Positions 33,601-43,271 are shown, counted from the stretch's first letter. The stretch is DNA of 64,000 nucleotides from Mesorhizobium sp. NFR06 (GCF_900115245.1 NZ_FOVT01000012.1:124001-188000); one strand, 5' to 3'. Program-made: numbers and translations. Notes: generated by a model from the sequence alone, not told the origin.

Positions 33601-34014
33601 TGCCGATCTCCATTGTTGCCGAAAGCAGGCGGGAACTCGCGGCGGCACACTGCTGCGAACATGACGGAAAACCGCCATGCGCTTTTTTGCCGAAACTGCT
33701 TCAACGGAAACGCCGTGCTCGGCCTTCCGTTCCGGCATCGTCCTGCGTTCCCGGGCGGCGACAAGAAGGCCCAAATTCATTGCATCCGCCGGCCCATCGA
33801 AGAAAGCCTGGCGCAGCGGCAAAGCGGGCCTTGACTTCGTCGAGCCGTTGCCCAGATCGGTGCTAGCCGATCTCGTGCGCAAGCGCTGGACATGCGGGTG
33901 CGATCGGAGCGCGGCCGACGCCCCCCGCAGGACCAGTCAGGCCAGCACAGCCTCGACGCTGTCCGGTGCCCAGGCACCTGCATCGCCTCTTGCAACCGAG
34001 AAGGAGACATCGAA
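33601..34014. other. Intergenic region before hsp20, contains possible 5' leader
   Basis: No intact gene was seen. CTTGAC near 33829 could be a heat-shock-type -35, but the -10 is poor. The last 40 bases hold GCCTCTTGCAACCGAGAAGG, in which CCTCTT can pair with the AAGGAG ribosome site. Confidence 0.35.
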
Positions 34015-34542
34015 ATGGCTATGCGCGATCTCATCCCCTGGGCCCGGGAAGGCAACAAGACCCCCGGTCTCTATCGCGAAAGCGATCCCTTCATGGCGCT
34101 GCATCGCGAGATGAACCGCCTGTTCGACGACGCGTTCCGCGATTTTGGCAGCAGGATGCCGTCGCTCGGCGACTATTTTGGCGGACGCGCCGGATGGCCG
34201 AGCGTCGAAATCTCCGACACCGACTCCGAAGTCCGCATCACGGCCGAGATGCCCGGCATGGAGGAGAAGGACGTCGAGCTGATGCTGGACGACGGTATGC
34301 TTACGCTGCGCGGCGAGAAGAAGTCGCAGACCGAGGACAAGGACAGGCAGTTTTCCGAGCACTTCTATGGCCGCTTCGAGCGGCGTATTCCGCTCGGCAC
34401 CGAGATCGAGGAAGACAAGGTGCGCGCGGATTTCCACAACGGCGTGCTCACGGTGACGCTGCCCAAGACCCAGCGCGCCCAGGCGAGGGCCAGGCGTATC
34501 CCGATCGGCGCCGGTGCCGGCTCCCCCAAGAGCAAGCATTGA
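34015..34542 (+). CDS. Small heat-shock protein Hsp20
   Basis: 175 residues. MAMRDLIPWAREGNKTPG and FMALHREMNRLFDDAFRDFG are the usual opening of class Hsp20 GS13/HspA rhizobial proteins. The alpha-crystallin domain (about 58-155) has SVEISDTDSEVRITAEMPGM, DGMLTLRGEK and DFHNGVLTVTLPK, with the conserved GVLTV motif. It is a holdase that prevents aggregation. AAGGAG at 34001-34006 supports this start over the longer open frame. Confidence 0.93.
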   Translation: MAMRDLIPWAREGNKTPGLYRESDPFMALHREMNRLFDDAFRDFGSRMPSLGDYFGGRAGWPSVEISDTDSEVRITAEMPGMEEKDVELMLDDGMLTLRGEKKSQTEDKDRQFSEHFYGRFERRIPLGTEIEEDKVRADFHNGVLTVTLPKTQRAQARARRIPIGAGAGSPKSKH

Positions 34543-34560
34543 AGGCCGGCCGGGGCATAG

Positions 34561-34625
34561 GATCATGATGCCGAAAAAGCGTGAAGCGGCTTTAGGACGA
34601 CATCATGCTCTATCGCTTTGATTAA
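34561..34625. repeat. Type C rhizobial hairpin repeat
   Basis: ATCATGATGCCGAAAAAGCG and GACATCATGCTCTAT, followed by CGCTTTGATT, match the repeat at 36693. It lies just after hsp20. Confidence 0.7.
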
Positions 34626-34744
34626 GGGCAGGATGATTTCAGGTCGACTCGACGTGAAATCGTCCGGCTCCAGGCAAGAGCTGTTCCAGGAAACGGTTCC
34701 ACTTGGAATTGCGTAGATTGCAGAGCTGTGCCCGGCCCGACGGT

Positions 34745-35374
34745 TCATCCGCCCGAATGTGGGTCGATGCCATAGGGGTGTACGGGATAGCCAGGGCCGA
34801 TCACTTCGCCCACCCGACCGATCCAGGCGCCGACCGCCGGATAATCGGCGAGCGAAAAACCGCAATCCTCGGCGCGGTGGCTGTAGGCATAGACGGCGAT
34901 GTCGGCGATGGTGAGCGTGTTGCCAACCAGGAAAGGCGTCGCTTGGAGGCTACGCTCGAGAGCGCCAAGCGCGCGGGCGCCGGTCTCGCGCTTGCCGGCG
35001 ACCAACGCCTGATTGCGCTCCAGTCGCCCGGTCAGCGTCCAGAAGCGCAGCGAGCCGATGACCGGCTCGACGTAGTACTGCTCGAAGAACAGCCACTGCA
35101 TGACCTTGGCGCGTGCAAGGCGGTCCGCCGGTAGATAGGGCGTGCCCTCCGCGACGCAGGCGAGGATCGCGTTGGACTCGGCGATCGCCTCGCCATTCTC
35201 CACGGCGAGCACCGGAACGGCGCCGGCCGGATTGAGTTTCAGGAACGCGTCCGTGTGGCTCTCGCCCTCGAAGATCGACACTATGCGTGTCTCGTAAGCG
35301 ATGCCGAGAAGGCCGAGCAGGACGCGAACTTTCCAGGCATTTTGCGACGGGAGATAATCGTAGAGCGTGAGCAT
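34745..35374 (-). CDS. Glutathione S-transferase
   Basis: 209 residues. The thioredoxin-like domain begins MLTLYDYLPSQNAWKVRVLL (Ser10 the likely activating residue), has NPAGAVPVLAVENGEAIAES with the cis-Pro and glutathione-binding Glu-Ser, and is followed by an all-helical domain. FLVGNTLTIADIAVYAY carries the N-capping box. Substrate unknown. A single gene. Confidence 0.92.
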   Translation of the reverse strand: MLTLYDYLPSQNAWKVRVLLGLLGIAYETRIVSIFEGESHTDAFLKLNPAGAVPVLAVENGEAIAESNAILACVAEGTPYLPADRLARAKVMQWLFFEQYYVEPVIGSLRFWTLTGRLERNQALVAGKRETGARALGALERSLQATPFLVGNTLTIADIAVYAYSHRAEDCGFSLADYPAVGAWIGRVGEVIGPGYPVHPYGIDPHSGG

Positions 35375-35506
35375 AGGGCGGTGGGCCTTGGTTTCGTGAC
35401 ATTGCTTCGCATAGAGGGGTGGAAGGCGCCACCCGATTTATGCGGAGCTAATATGAGCTGCGAGACGCTGACATAGATAGTGGAAAGCCCTGACGGCCTC
35501 CGATTG

Positions 35507-36607
35507 TTACCCCCGCCCCGCAATATCCTTCGCCACCGCCTGCGCCTCGATGCCGATCTCGCGCAGCAGGCCGGTGACCGGGTTGTAGAAGCCGACGAGA
35601 TAGACGCCGAGCTGCCTCGCACGCGGATTCACCCCGCTCTTTTCCGGCCGCAGCTCCGCCGGCAGGAAGCCGTCATAGCCCGGGCGGTAGCCGGTGGCGA
35701 AGATCGCCGCGTCGAACTTCTTCTCCACCCCGTCGGCGAATGTCACGCCGTGCCCGGTGAAGCTTGCGATATCCGGCGCGATGCCGATCCGGCCGGCCTT
35801 GATCGCGGCAACCGTGCCGACGTCGATCACCGGAATGCGCCCGGCCTCGATCTGCGCGAGGATGCCTTGCTTGGGCCGCACGATGCCGTATTTCTCCAGC
35901 CGGCCCAGCGCCAGGTCGAGGATTTTCGGGAACATCCAGTCGTTCAGCGCCCGCGGCATGGTCCGGCTGGCGATGCCGACCATCTGGATCGGCACGCCGA
36001 ACAATTGGCGCGGCACGATGTGGACGCCCTTGCGCAGCGACATGGTCGGCCTGGCGCCGCTATCGGCAAGGTCGAGCGCAATCTCGGCCCCCGTATTGCC
36101 CATGCCGACGACCAGCACGTCCTTGCCGGCATAGGGCGCCGCTTGCGTGTAGGCGGAGCTGTGCAGCACCTCGCCCTTGAAGGCCTCGATGCCGGGAAAG
36201 CCTGGCATGACCGGCTGGGCGTTGTTGCCGGTGGCGACGATGACCTTGCTGGCGCTGAACGGTCCAGCATCGGTCTCGACCTGCAGGCGGTCGCCCTCGC
36301 GACGGATGGATTTCACCGTGACGCCGAAGTGCGGCTTCAGGCCGAAACGCTGCGCATAGGCATCGAGATAAGCGACCACCTTCTCGCGCGGCACATAGCG
36401 CGGATGGCTCTTCGGGAACGGCACGAAGGGCAGCGAGGAAAAGGATTTGACGGTGTGCAGATGCAGCCGCCGGTAATGCCGCCGCCATGACGGCGCAATC
36501 TCGGCGGCCTTTTCCAGGATGACGAAGTCCTGCCCGGCCTTTTTCAGGCAGGCGGCGACGGCGAGCCCCGCCGGGCCGGCACCGACAATGACGACATTGG
36601 TGTCCAA
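35507..36607 (-). CDS. Flavin-containing monooxygenase-like NAD(P)/FAD protein
   Basis: 366 residues with two nucleotide sites: VVIVGAGPAGLAVAACLKKA at the N-terminus and VLVVGMGNTGAEIALDLADS at about 170. APSWRRHYRRLHLHT and FATGYRPGYDGFLP (near 310) match the YUCCA/FMO-like branch, which oxygenates soft nucleophiles or ketones. The usual FxGxxxHxxxY fingerprint is degenerate (FKGEVLHSSAYT). A single gene. Confidence 0.88.
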   Translation of the reverse strand: MDTNVVIVGAGPAGLAVAACLKKAGQDFVILEKAAEIAPSWRRHYRRLHLHTVKSFSSLPFVPFPKSHPRYVPREKVVAYLDAYAQRFGLKPHFGVTVKSIRREGDRLQVETDAGPFSASKVIVATGNNAQPVMPGFPGIEAFKGEVLHSSAYTQAAPYAGKDVLVVGMGNTGAEIALDLADSGARPTMSLRKGVHIVPRQLFGVPIQMVGIASRTMPRALNDWMFPKILDLALGRLEKYGIVRPKQGILAQIEAGRIPVIDVGTVAAIKAGRIGIAPDIASFTGHGVTFADGVEKKFDAAIFATGYRPGYDGFLPAELRPEKSGVNPRARQLGVYLVGFYNPVTGLLREIGIEAQAVAKDIAGRG

Positions 36608-36692
36608 AGGCTTTTCCTCCCGCCAAAGTGGCAGAGGCTATGCCGGGAGACGGGCGCGCGACAAGTAGGGGATATCACCTATCCGCCAACGC

Positions 36693-36809
36693 TAGAGCAT
36701 GATGCCGAAAAGCGTGAAGCGGTCTTCGGACGACATCATGCTCTATCTCTTTGTTTTGACGCAATTCCTGACGGAAAACCGTGTCACACTTTTCCTGGAA
36801 TTGCTCTAA
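36693..36809. repeat. Type C rhizobial repeat, long form
   Basis: GAGCATGATGCCGAAAAGCG pairs loosely with CGACATCATGCTC, followed by TTGTTTTGACGCAATTCC and a partner GGAATTGCTC at 36799-36807. It is longer than the copy at 34561. Confidence 0.75.
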
Positions 36810-37039
36810 TCCGTCGCGGCCGGCGCCCCGGGCTCGTCTTCGGGCGGTTCGAGGATCTCGATCAGCTTTGCCACGCGCGGGCCGGGCATTGCGTGGCCCT
36901 CATTCACCAGCGCCTCGTCGGCGCCGATCCAGGCGAAGGCCTCGCGCAATTCCTCCAGGCTGGCGCCGGTGAGCGCGATGTCGGCGATGACGGCTTCGTC
37001 CACCGGTCCAAGCACGGAAATGATTTCGTTGCGGGTCAT
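36806..37039 (-). CDS. Small acidic hypothetical protein
   Basis: 77 residues: MTRNEIISVLGPVDEAVIAD, TGASLEELREAFAWIGADEA, then a Pro/Asp-rich end. All-helical, with no signal or membrane segment. Similar short proteins of unknown function are widespread in Rhizobiales. GGAGGA precedes ATG 37039; the longer open frame to 37129 lacks a ribosome site. Confidence 0.75.
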   Translation of the reverse strand: MTRNEIISVLGPVDEAVIADIALTGASLEELREAFAWIGADEALVNEGHAMPGPRVAKLIEILEPPEDEPGAPAATD

Positions 37040-37256
37040 CTTGTCCTCCCTCACAGGTCGGGATGATTGCGCAGGGAAAACGACCGAGCGGTGAAGCGGG
37101 TTCCGAGCGCGGCGGCACATCTGCCCCAAGCGTGTTCTCGACTATGTTCCCCGGCCTTGGCCGGGTTCGCTTCGAGCATCCGTTGTTAGGCCGGGCGACG
37201 CCTTGTAGGTTGGAACGACAGCTCGGACATTGGAAACATGGCGGGAGATTGGAAAC

Positions 37257-37694
37257 ATGGCGCTCAAGCGGATGGACAACGTCGGAATCGTCGTCGAAGA
37301 CCTCGCAGGGGCGATCGATTTCTTTCGCGAACTCGGCCTCGAGCTCGAAGGGCGGGCCACGATCGATGGAGAATGGGCCGGACGTGTCACCGGACTGGGC
37401 GATCAGCATGTCGAGATTGCCATGATGCGCACCCCGGACGGCCACAGCCGGCTCGAGCTCTCCCGGTTCCTCGCGCCGCCCGTCGTCGCGGATCACCGCA
37501 ACGCCCCGGTCAACGCTCTCGGCTACCTCCGCGTCATGTTCACCGTGGACGACATCGACCAGACGCTTGAAAGGCTGCGCAGGCTGGGCGCGCGGCTCGT
37601 GGGCGAAGTCGTCCGGTATAAAGACGCGTATCGGCTCTGCTACATCCGCGGGCCTGAAGGGCTTCTCATCGGACTCGCCCAGGAACTCGGCTGA
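37257..37694 (+). CDS. VOC family protein (glyoxalase/dioxygenase fold)
   Basis: 145 residues, two beta-alpha-beta-beta-beta modules. RMDNVGIVVEDLAGAIDFFR starts the first and YLRVMFTVDDIDQTLERLRR the second. It ends YIRGPEGLLIGLAQELG, with Glu in the metal-ligand position. GGGAGA supports ATG 37257. Function within VOC is not predictable. Confidence 0.88.
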   Translation: MALKRMDNVGIVVEDLAGAIDFFRELGLELEGRATIDGEWAGRVTGLGDQHVEIAMMRTPDGHSRLELSRFLAPPVVADHRNAPVNALGYLRVMFTVDDIDQTLERLRRLGARLVGEVVRYKDAYRLCYIRGPEGLLIGLAQELG

Positions 37695-37797
37695 GCGCAA
37701 TGCGAAGACGAATGGCCAGGAGCGACCAATGCCGGCGAGCGCGTCCGGGTCGCCCACGCAAGAACCGCGCTTCCCGTCCGAGATCCAAAGTGTGCAT

Positions 37798-38397
37798 ATG
37801 AAGCCCGCCCTCATCCTCGCCGCCCTGCTCCTGCCCTCGCCGGCGCTCGCCGACTGGAAACCCATCGAGAAAATCGAGCCCTATGCCATCTCGGGCCAGA
37901 GCGCGGAGCAGCTCTATCTCTCGATCGGCGAAAAGGGTCCGGTCGTCGGCAAGGATACGGCCGGCAACGCGCGGCGCGTCATCGCGCACACCTTCTTCAA
38001 GCTGACCTGGCAGCGCGACTACCAGCCGCAAGGCGGCGCCTGCGTGCTGAAGACCGCGAGGCCGAAGCTGATCATCACCTACACGCTGCCGAAACCGGCG
38101 GGAAAACTCGCGCCCGCCTTGCAGGCGCGCTGGGATGCCTTCGCCGCCGGGCTGGCCGCGCATGAGAAGGTGCACGGCGCCGGCATCGTCGACATGGTGG
38201 ACAAGATCGTCGCCTTCAGCACCGGCCTCAGCGCCGAGAACGATCCCGGCTGCAAGAAGGTCAGGGCGCAGCTGACGCAATATCTCGACCAGCTCTCCAG
38301 GGCCCAGCGCCAGGGCAGCCGCGACTTCGACAAGGTCGAGTTCGGCGAGAAAGGCAACATGCTGAAGCTGATCGCGGCGTTTTTGAGCGAGGGCTAG
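37798..38397 (+). CDS. DUF922 secreted Zn-dependent protease-like protein
   Basis: 199 residues. The signal peptide MKPALILAALLLPSPALA is followed by a domain with AHEKVHG (about 120-126), the HExxH-like zinc motif of DUF922 proteins, and CKKVRAQL with a second conserved Cys. It is predicted to be periplasmic. Start chosen at the signal-peptide Met. It follows the VOC gene by about 100 bases. Confidence 0.85.
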   Translation: MKPALILAALLLPSPALADWKPIEKIEPYAISGQSAEQLYLSIGEKGPVVGKDTAGNARRVIAHTFFKLTWQRDYQPQGGACVLKTARPKLIITYTLPKPAGKLAPALQARWDAFAAGLAAHEKVHGAGIVDMVDKIVAFSTGLSAENDPGCKKVRAQLTQYLDQLSRAQRQGSRDFDKVEFGEKGNMLKLIAAFLSEG

Positions 38398-38796
38398 TCT
38401 TGGCAGAACGAGCGCCGAGGCAGATACAGCTGATCTCCCTCTTAGGGGGAGATATCCGGTCCACCCTCCGCAGCTGCTGCGGAAGGACGGGCAGGACGGA
38501 GGGGGGTGCTTGGCGACGAGCCGTTATCGGGTAGCTCCCGTCAGTCGCTGCAACGCCCGCAAGATGCACAAAGAGCCTGCGCTCCAGGCGCGCGATAGGC
38601 CATATCTGATCGCGGCCATGGACGAATTGCGGCAGGAACTGGCGAAACCGTTCTGGTGCCGATAGCGGGAACAATTCAGCAAAAAATCAGCAGCCGTTCA
38701 GGACAAAGACGACCTGTCTCGGCGATGCTTGCGCATACAGTCCGATCAGCAACCCGCGACGAGCGCCTCTGCCGTCGCCAATCCTGGAGGTTGGTC
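38398..38796. other. Intergenic region, repeat only
   Basis: Holds a type B repeat at its left end; the rest shows no gene. Open frames near 38656 extend the next gene but have no ribosome site. Confidence 0.45.
38431..38509. repeat. Type B repeat with inner CTCCGCAGCTGCTGCGG hairpin
   Basis: GATCTCCCTCTTAGGGGGAG followed by ATATCCGGTCC, an internal CCGCAGCTGCTGCGG hairpin, and the usual GGACGGGCAGGACGGAGGGG end. The same variant is at 10663-10735. Confidence 0.8.
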
Positions 38797-39042
38797 ATGC
38801 AAGCGAACGCCGAAGCGCCGTTCCCGCCCGCCCAGCTGGCGCGAGAGGAATTGCTGAGATTCCTGTCGACTGGCTTCGCCGGCCCATGTTGCGGTGAGAC
38901 GAACGAGATGCTGACCTATCTGGAAAGGGTGGCGTCCAGCGAGGAACCCCCGCCCGGCAAGGACGCTCCGGCCACGGAGCCACCCAGACCAAGGTTTCGC
39001 CTGCGCCGCCTCTTTTCAGACTTGAACTTGTTTCCAGCTTGA
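38797..39042 (+). CDS. Small hypothetical protein
   Basis: 81 residues beginning MQANAEAPFPPAQLAREELL. It has a GFAGPCCGETNEML region and a Pro-rich basic C-terminus. GGAGGT six bases upstream is a strong ribosome site. It lies 63 bases before the regulator at 39106 in the same direction. Family not recognised. Confidence 0.6.
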   Translation: MQANAEAPFPPAQLAREELLRFLSTGFAGPCCGETNEMLTYLERVASSEEPPPGKDAPATEPPRPRFRLRRLFSDLNLFPA

Positions 39043-39105
39043 CGTTGCCGGCATTTGCCGCTCCGTTGATGTCTGCGCAATCAGGCGTGTCGATGGGGCA
39101 AGGGC

Positions 39106-40629
39106 TTGGCGCTACGGATCGGCGGCGCGGTTCTCGATCTTGACCGGGGTACGCTCCGGCGTGACGGCGAGATCGTGCCGGTCCGGCCGAAAACTTTCGA
39201 GCTGCTTGCCTTCCTGACACGTAATCCCGGACGGGTGTTGAGCAAGGACGAATTGCTGGCCGCGGTCTGGCCGGGCATCCTCGTCAGCGAGGATTCACTC
39301 ACCCAATCGATCCGCGACGCGCGCAAATCGATCGGCGACGAGGCGCAGGCGCTCATCCGCACCGTGCCGCGGCGAGGCTACCTGTTTCAGCCCCCCGAGA
39401 CAGAGACCGTGCCAGCGCCCGCCGCCGCTACGGCTGCCGCCCGGGCGGAGCCGATGGTGGCCATCCTGCCGTTCCAGGTCGATCCCGCCGACGCCATCGC
39501 CAAGGCGCTGTTCGACGGCGCGGTCGAGGAGATCACCAACGCGCTTTCCTATTTCAAGACGATCGCCGTGCTTGCGCGGCATTCGGCCTTCGCGCTTGCC
39601 CAGCATTCAACTGAGGACATCAGGGCGACCGCCGAGCGCCTGGGGGCCGACTACGTCGCCGAGGGCAGGGTAGAGGCCGCCGATGGCGATTACAGCGCGC
39701 GCGTCGTGCTCACCGAGACGGCATCCGGCAGGCGCATCTGGGCGCAGATCTTCACCTTCGCCAGGGACGAGATCTTCGCCTTCCAGAAGACGGCAGCGCA
39801 GCGGATCGCGACCGCGCTGGTCGCCAATATCGAAAGCGCTGTGATGCGGCGCGTCCAACCCGCGCCCGCCGCCAATGTCGAGGCCTATCTGCATTTGTTG
39901 CGCGGCATCGCGCTGTTGCGCAGCTATGGCGAAGGCGTGAACCAGGAGGCGCGCGCGCATTTCCTCGAGGCGCTGAAGCGCGATCCGGGTTCGGGGCTGG
40001 CGCACGCGTATCTGGCGCTCGCCGACGTGATCATCGGCGGCTACGCCGGCGCGCCGCGCGCCGTGCTCGAACAGGCGCGCGACCGCGCGCTGCACGCCAT
40101 CGCGCTCAGCCCCGACGAGGCCCGCTGCCACAGGATCCTCGCCCTTACCCTGCTCTACCTGGGGCGCGACGAATACGACGCCGCCGAAAAGCACTTCGTG
40201 CGCGCTCTCGAACTCAATCCATACGATGCCGACACGCTGGCCCAGATCGGCCATTTCTGGGCGTTGCGCGGCGAGGGCGAAGCCGGCTTGGCCCTGCTCG
40301 ACAAGGCCATCCAGCTCAATCCGATGCATCCGGGCTGGTATTATGCCGACCGGGCCGCGGCCCTGTTCGTGCTTGAACGCTACCAGGACGTGGTGGCGTC
40401 CCTATCATGCCTGCCGCGCAAGAGTGCCTGGGAATGGGCTTGGCTGGCCGCCTGTCATGCGCTCGAGGGCGATACGGAGAAAGCCCGGGCCTGCGCCAGG
40501 CAAGGCCGCGCGCTGGAGCCAGGCCTCACCGTGGCGGACATTCTCGCCGAGTTGCGCATCGAACGCGCCGAGGACCGCGAGCGGATGCGCCTGGGGCTGC
40601 AGCGCGCCGGCTGGGACGCTGCCGTTTGA
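39106..40629 (+). CDS. CadC-like winged-helix regulator with TolB-like and TPR domains
   Basis: 507 residues. Residues 1-95 are an OmpR-type winged helix (VRPKTFELLAFLTRNPGRVL, then VSEDSLTQSIRDARKSIGD and TVPRRGYLF). About 115-235 is the TolB/adenylate-cyclase-associated domain (MVAILPFQVDPADAIAKALF, then AERLGADYVAEGRV and GRRIWAQIFTF). About 240-470 is a TPR array. No transmembrane segment separates the modules, unlike CadC. Start is a TTG at 39106, preceded by GGGCAAGGG. Targets unknown. Confidence 0.85.
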   Translation: MALRIGGAVLDLDRGTLRRDGEIVPVRPKTFELLAFLTRNPGRVLSKDELLAAVWPGILVSEDSLTQSIRDARKSIGDEAQALIRTVPRRGYLFQPPETETVPAPAAATAAARAEPMVAILPFQVDPADAIAKALFDGAVEEITNALSYFKTIAVLARHSAFALAQHSTEDIRATAERLGADYVAEGRVEAADGDYSARVVLTETASGRRIWAQIFTFARDEIFAFQKTAAQRIATALVANIESAVMRRVQPAPAANVEAYLHLLRGIALLRSYGEGVNQEARAHFLEALKRDPGSGLAHAYLALADVIIGGYAGAPRAVLEQARDRALHAIALSPDEARCHRILALTLLYLGRDEYDAAEKHFVRALELNPYDADTLAQIGHFWALRGEGEAGLALLDKAIQLNPMHPGWYYADRAAALFVLERYQDVVASLSCLPRKSAWEWAWLAACHALEGDTEKARACARQGRALEPGLTVADILAELRIERAEDRERMRLGLQRAGWDAAV

Positions 40630-40646
40630 GGGCAACCGCCCTTCCC

Positions 40647-41066
40647 CTAGAAACTGATCTCCACCGCCTCGGCACTCCGCTTCGCCTCGCCGTGGAACAC
40701 CGCCTCGATGTTGCTGCCGTCGGGGTCGAGCAGGAAGGCGGCGTAGTAGCCGGGATGGTAGCGGCGCTCACCCGGCGCGCCGTTGTCCTTGCCGCCGGCG
40801 GCGAGCCCTGCCGCGTAGAAGGCGTCGACCATGGCGCGGTCCTTGGCCTGGAAGGCGAGATGATGGCGACCGGTGAGCACGCCTTGGGCCGCGCGGCTGT
40901 CGGCGCTGGAGACGAACAGCTCGTCCGCCCAGAAATAATCCTCGGCCTCGCCACCGATCGGGATACCCAACACGTCCAGCACCGCGCCATAGAAACGCCG
41001 GCTCGCCTTGATGTCGCGCACCACCAAATGAAGGTGATCGATGAGCCGGCCGCGATAGAGTTCCAT
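40647..41066 (-). CDS. VOC family protein
   Basis: 139 residues. IDHLHLVVRDIKASRRFYGA gives the first metal His, HHLAFQAKDRAMVDAF the second and LLDPDGSNIEAVFHG the Glu. It is of the common lactoylglutathione-lyase-like type. Converges with the winged-helix regulator at 17 bases. Confidence 0.9.
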   Translation of the reverse strand: MELYRGRLIDHLHLVVRDIKASRRFYGAVLDVLGIPIGGEAEDYFWADELFVSSADSRAAQGVLTGRHHLAFQAKDRAMVDAFYAAGLAAGGKDNGAPGERRYHPGYYAAFLLDPDGSNIEAVFHGEAKRSAEAVEISF

Positions 41067-41349
41067 GGGGGGTGCTCCTGGTTGAGCGGCTCAATTTAAG
41101 TGGGACCAATGTGCGGTCAATAAGAGGTGTCGCAGGCTGCTGACACTTTGAGACGACGGAGGCGGCGCGAGGGAACGCTACCCCTTCCGGCAACAGCCAA
41201 ATCTCCACCCACGAAAAAACTGGATAAAAAATGCAACCAGCTTGTAGGATCGCCGTCAGCCCCGCCGTCCTTCGGACGCAAGCGGCGCGGCCCACCTGGA
41301 AAAACCGTGCCGCATCAACCAGGATGCCTTACGGCATGGAGAAAGAACC

Positions 41350-42558
41350 ATGAACCATTCCTATCGGTGGGTCATCGTCGCGGCCGGCGCGCTGATGACC
41401 TGCGTGGCGCTCGGCGCCATGTTTTCGCTGGCGATCTTTCTGGAGCCGATGTCGCTCGACACCAACTGGTCGCGCACCGGCATTTCCAGCGCCATGACCT
41501 TGAACTTCCTCGTGATGGGCGTCGGCGGATTCGCCTGGGGCGCGATCTATGACCGCGTCGGCGCGCGGCCCGTCGTGCTTGCGGGTGCGGTGCTGCTCGG
41601 CCTGTCGCTGGTGGTGGCGAGCCGCGCCACGTCGCTGCTGGTCTTCCAGCTCAGCTACGGCGTCATCGTCGGGCTGGCGGCCAGCGCCTTCTTCGCGCCG
41701 ATGATCGCGCTCACCACTTCATGGTTCGACACCAACCGCAGCCTCGCCGTCTCGCTGGTCTCGGCCGGCATGGGCGTGGCGCCGATGACCATCTCGCCTT
41801 TCGCGCGCTGGCTGATTACGGCCTATGACTGGCGCACCGCCATGTTCGACATCGGCGTCATGGCCTGGGTGCTGCTCATTCCCGCCGCGTTCCTCGTGCG
41901 CCAGCCGCCGGCGGCGGTCGCGGCGGCCGACGGCACGCCGGCGCCGGTGACCGACGATCCCGGCATGAGTGTCGGCCAGGCGCTGCGCTCGCCGCAATTC
42001 ATCGTGCTCGGTCTTACCTTCTTCGCCTGCTGCGCGGCGCATTCGGGCCCGATCTTCCACATGGTCAGCTATGCCATGTCCTGTGGCGTGGCGCCGATGG
42101 CGGCGGTGTCGATCTACAGTGTCGAAGGGCTCGCCGGCCTTGGCGGACGCGTGCTCTATGGCGTGCTCGGCGACCGGCTGGGCGTCAAGCCGGTGCTGGT
42201 CGCCGGGCTCGCCATCCAGGGGCTGGTGATCGCCGCTTACCTTACCGTCGGCCAGCTCGAGCAATTCTACCTTCTAGCCGTCATCTTCGGCGCCACCTAT
42301 GGCGGCGTCATGCCGCTCTACGCCGTGCTGGCGCGCGAATATTTCGGCGTGCGCATCATCGGCACGATACTCGGCGCCGCCACCATGCTCTCCAGCCTCG
42401 GCATGTCGCTCGGGCCGCTCGCCGGCGGCATGATCTACGACGCCTATGCCAGCTATTCCTGGATGTTCATCGGCTCGGCGTTGATCGGGCTGGGCGCGGC
42501 AGGCATCGCCATCGCCTTCCCGCCGCAGCCAAGCCGGCAGAGACTGCAGATGGCGTAG
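41350..42558 (+). CDS. MFS transporter (monocarboxylate/oxalate-formate antiporter-like)
   Basis: 402 residues with twelve predicted transmembrane segments. The N-half opens YRWVIVAAGALMTCVALGAM and has the loop 2-3 motif GAIYDRVGARPVV. The mid-loop has VGQALRSPQFIVLGLTFFAC, the signature of oxalate/formate-type MFS, and the second half has GRVLYGVLGDRLGVKPVL. Probably moves an organic anion. No metabolic partner adjacent. Confidence 0.9.
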   Translation: MNHSYRWVIVAAGALMTCVALGAMFSLAIFLEPMSLDTNWSRTGISSAMTLNFLVMGVGGFAWGAIYDRVGARPVVLAGAVLLGLSLVVASRATSLLVFQLSYGVIVGLAASAFFAPMIALTTSWFDTNRSLAVSLVSAGMGVAPMTISPFARWLITAYDWRTAMFDIGVMAWVLLIPAAFLVRQPPAAVAAADGTPAPVTDDPGMSVGQALRSPQFIVLGLTFFACCAAHSGPIFHMVSYAMSCGVAPMAAVSIYSVEGLAGLGGRVLYGVLGDRLGVKPVLVAGLAIQGLVIAAYLTVGQLEQFYLLAVIFGATYGGVMPLYAVLAREYFGVRIIGTILGAATMLSSLGMSLGPLAGGMIYDAYASYSWMFIGSALIGLGAAGIAIAFPPQPSRQRLQMA

Positions 42559-42694
42559 CGCATAATCGCCGAAGGCGACAGAGGGGGCGTTGGCGCATGA
42601 GGCGCCAACGCCGTCCTTGTCGTCGATCTGGACGCCGCGATACACGCATTGTTCGAAGGCAAGCGAGCGGAAGCGCACTTGCGGGCGACATGCA

Positions 42695-43271
42695 TCAGTC
42701 CCCTGCAACGATCGCCGGGCTCACCATCTTCTCGACCACCCAGCGATGCTTGCCGATCCGGCGATTGCGCACGAAACCCTGCTTTTCGAACATCGCCAGC
42801 GTGCCGTTGTGCAGGAAGGCGCCGGCGACGGTGCGGCCCTGCGTGTCTTCGGGATAGCTTTCCACCATGCCGCCGCCGAGATGCGCGATCTCGCCCAGCG
42901 CGCCGCCAAGCGCCGCGGCGGCCACGCCTTCGCCACGGCGGGTCCTGTCGATGAAGAAGCAGGTGATGCGCCAGTCGGGAAGCGTGGTCAGACCTTCGCG
43001 GTAGGCGCGCTGGTGCTTGATGCGCGGCAATTCGTCGGTCGGGCCGAACTGGCACCAGCCGACGCATGCCGCGCCGTCGAAGACGAGCGCGGCGTGCGTG
43101 CGTCCGTCGCGGACCCTGGCCTCCTTCTCGGCGCGGTTGCCGGCCGCGCCCGACCCCTTTGGCGTGGAAGGCCATGCACCAGCAGCCGCCCCAGACGCCG
43201 TTGTGCCGCTCGACCAGCACGGCGAAGGCCGGCCAGGTGGGCATGTCGAGAGGTTTCACGCTGAAGCTCAT
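42695..43271 (-). pseudogene. GNAT acetyltransferase gene broken by one-base frameshift
   Basis: With GGAGGTGCC before ATG 43271 the gene reads MSFSVKPLDMPTWPAFAVLV, NGVWGGCWCMAFHAKG, then after a shift at about 43151-43161 (an AAAGGGG tract on the coding strand) continues AGNRAEKEARVRDGRTHAAL and LPDWRITCFFIDRTRRGEGV through MVSPAIVAGD. Together this is a complete GNAT with its RRxGxG/A-like motif. It is either a true single-base indel or a homopolymer sequencing error. Confidence 0.8.
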
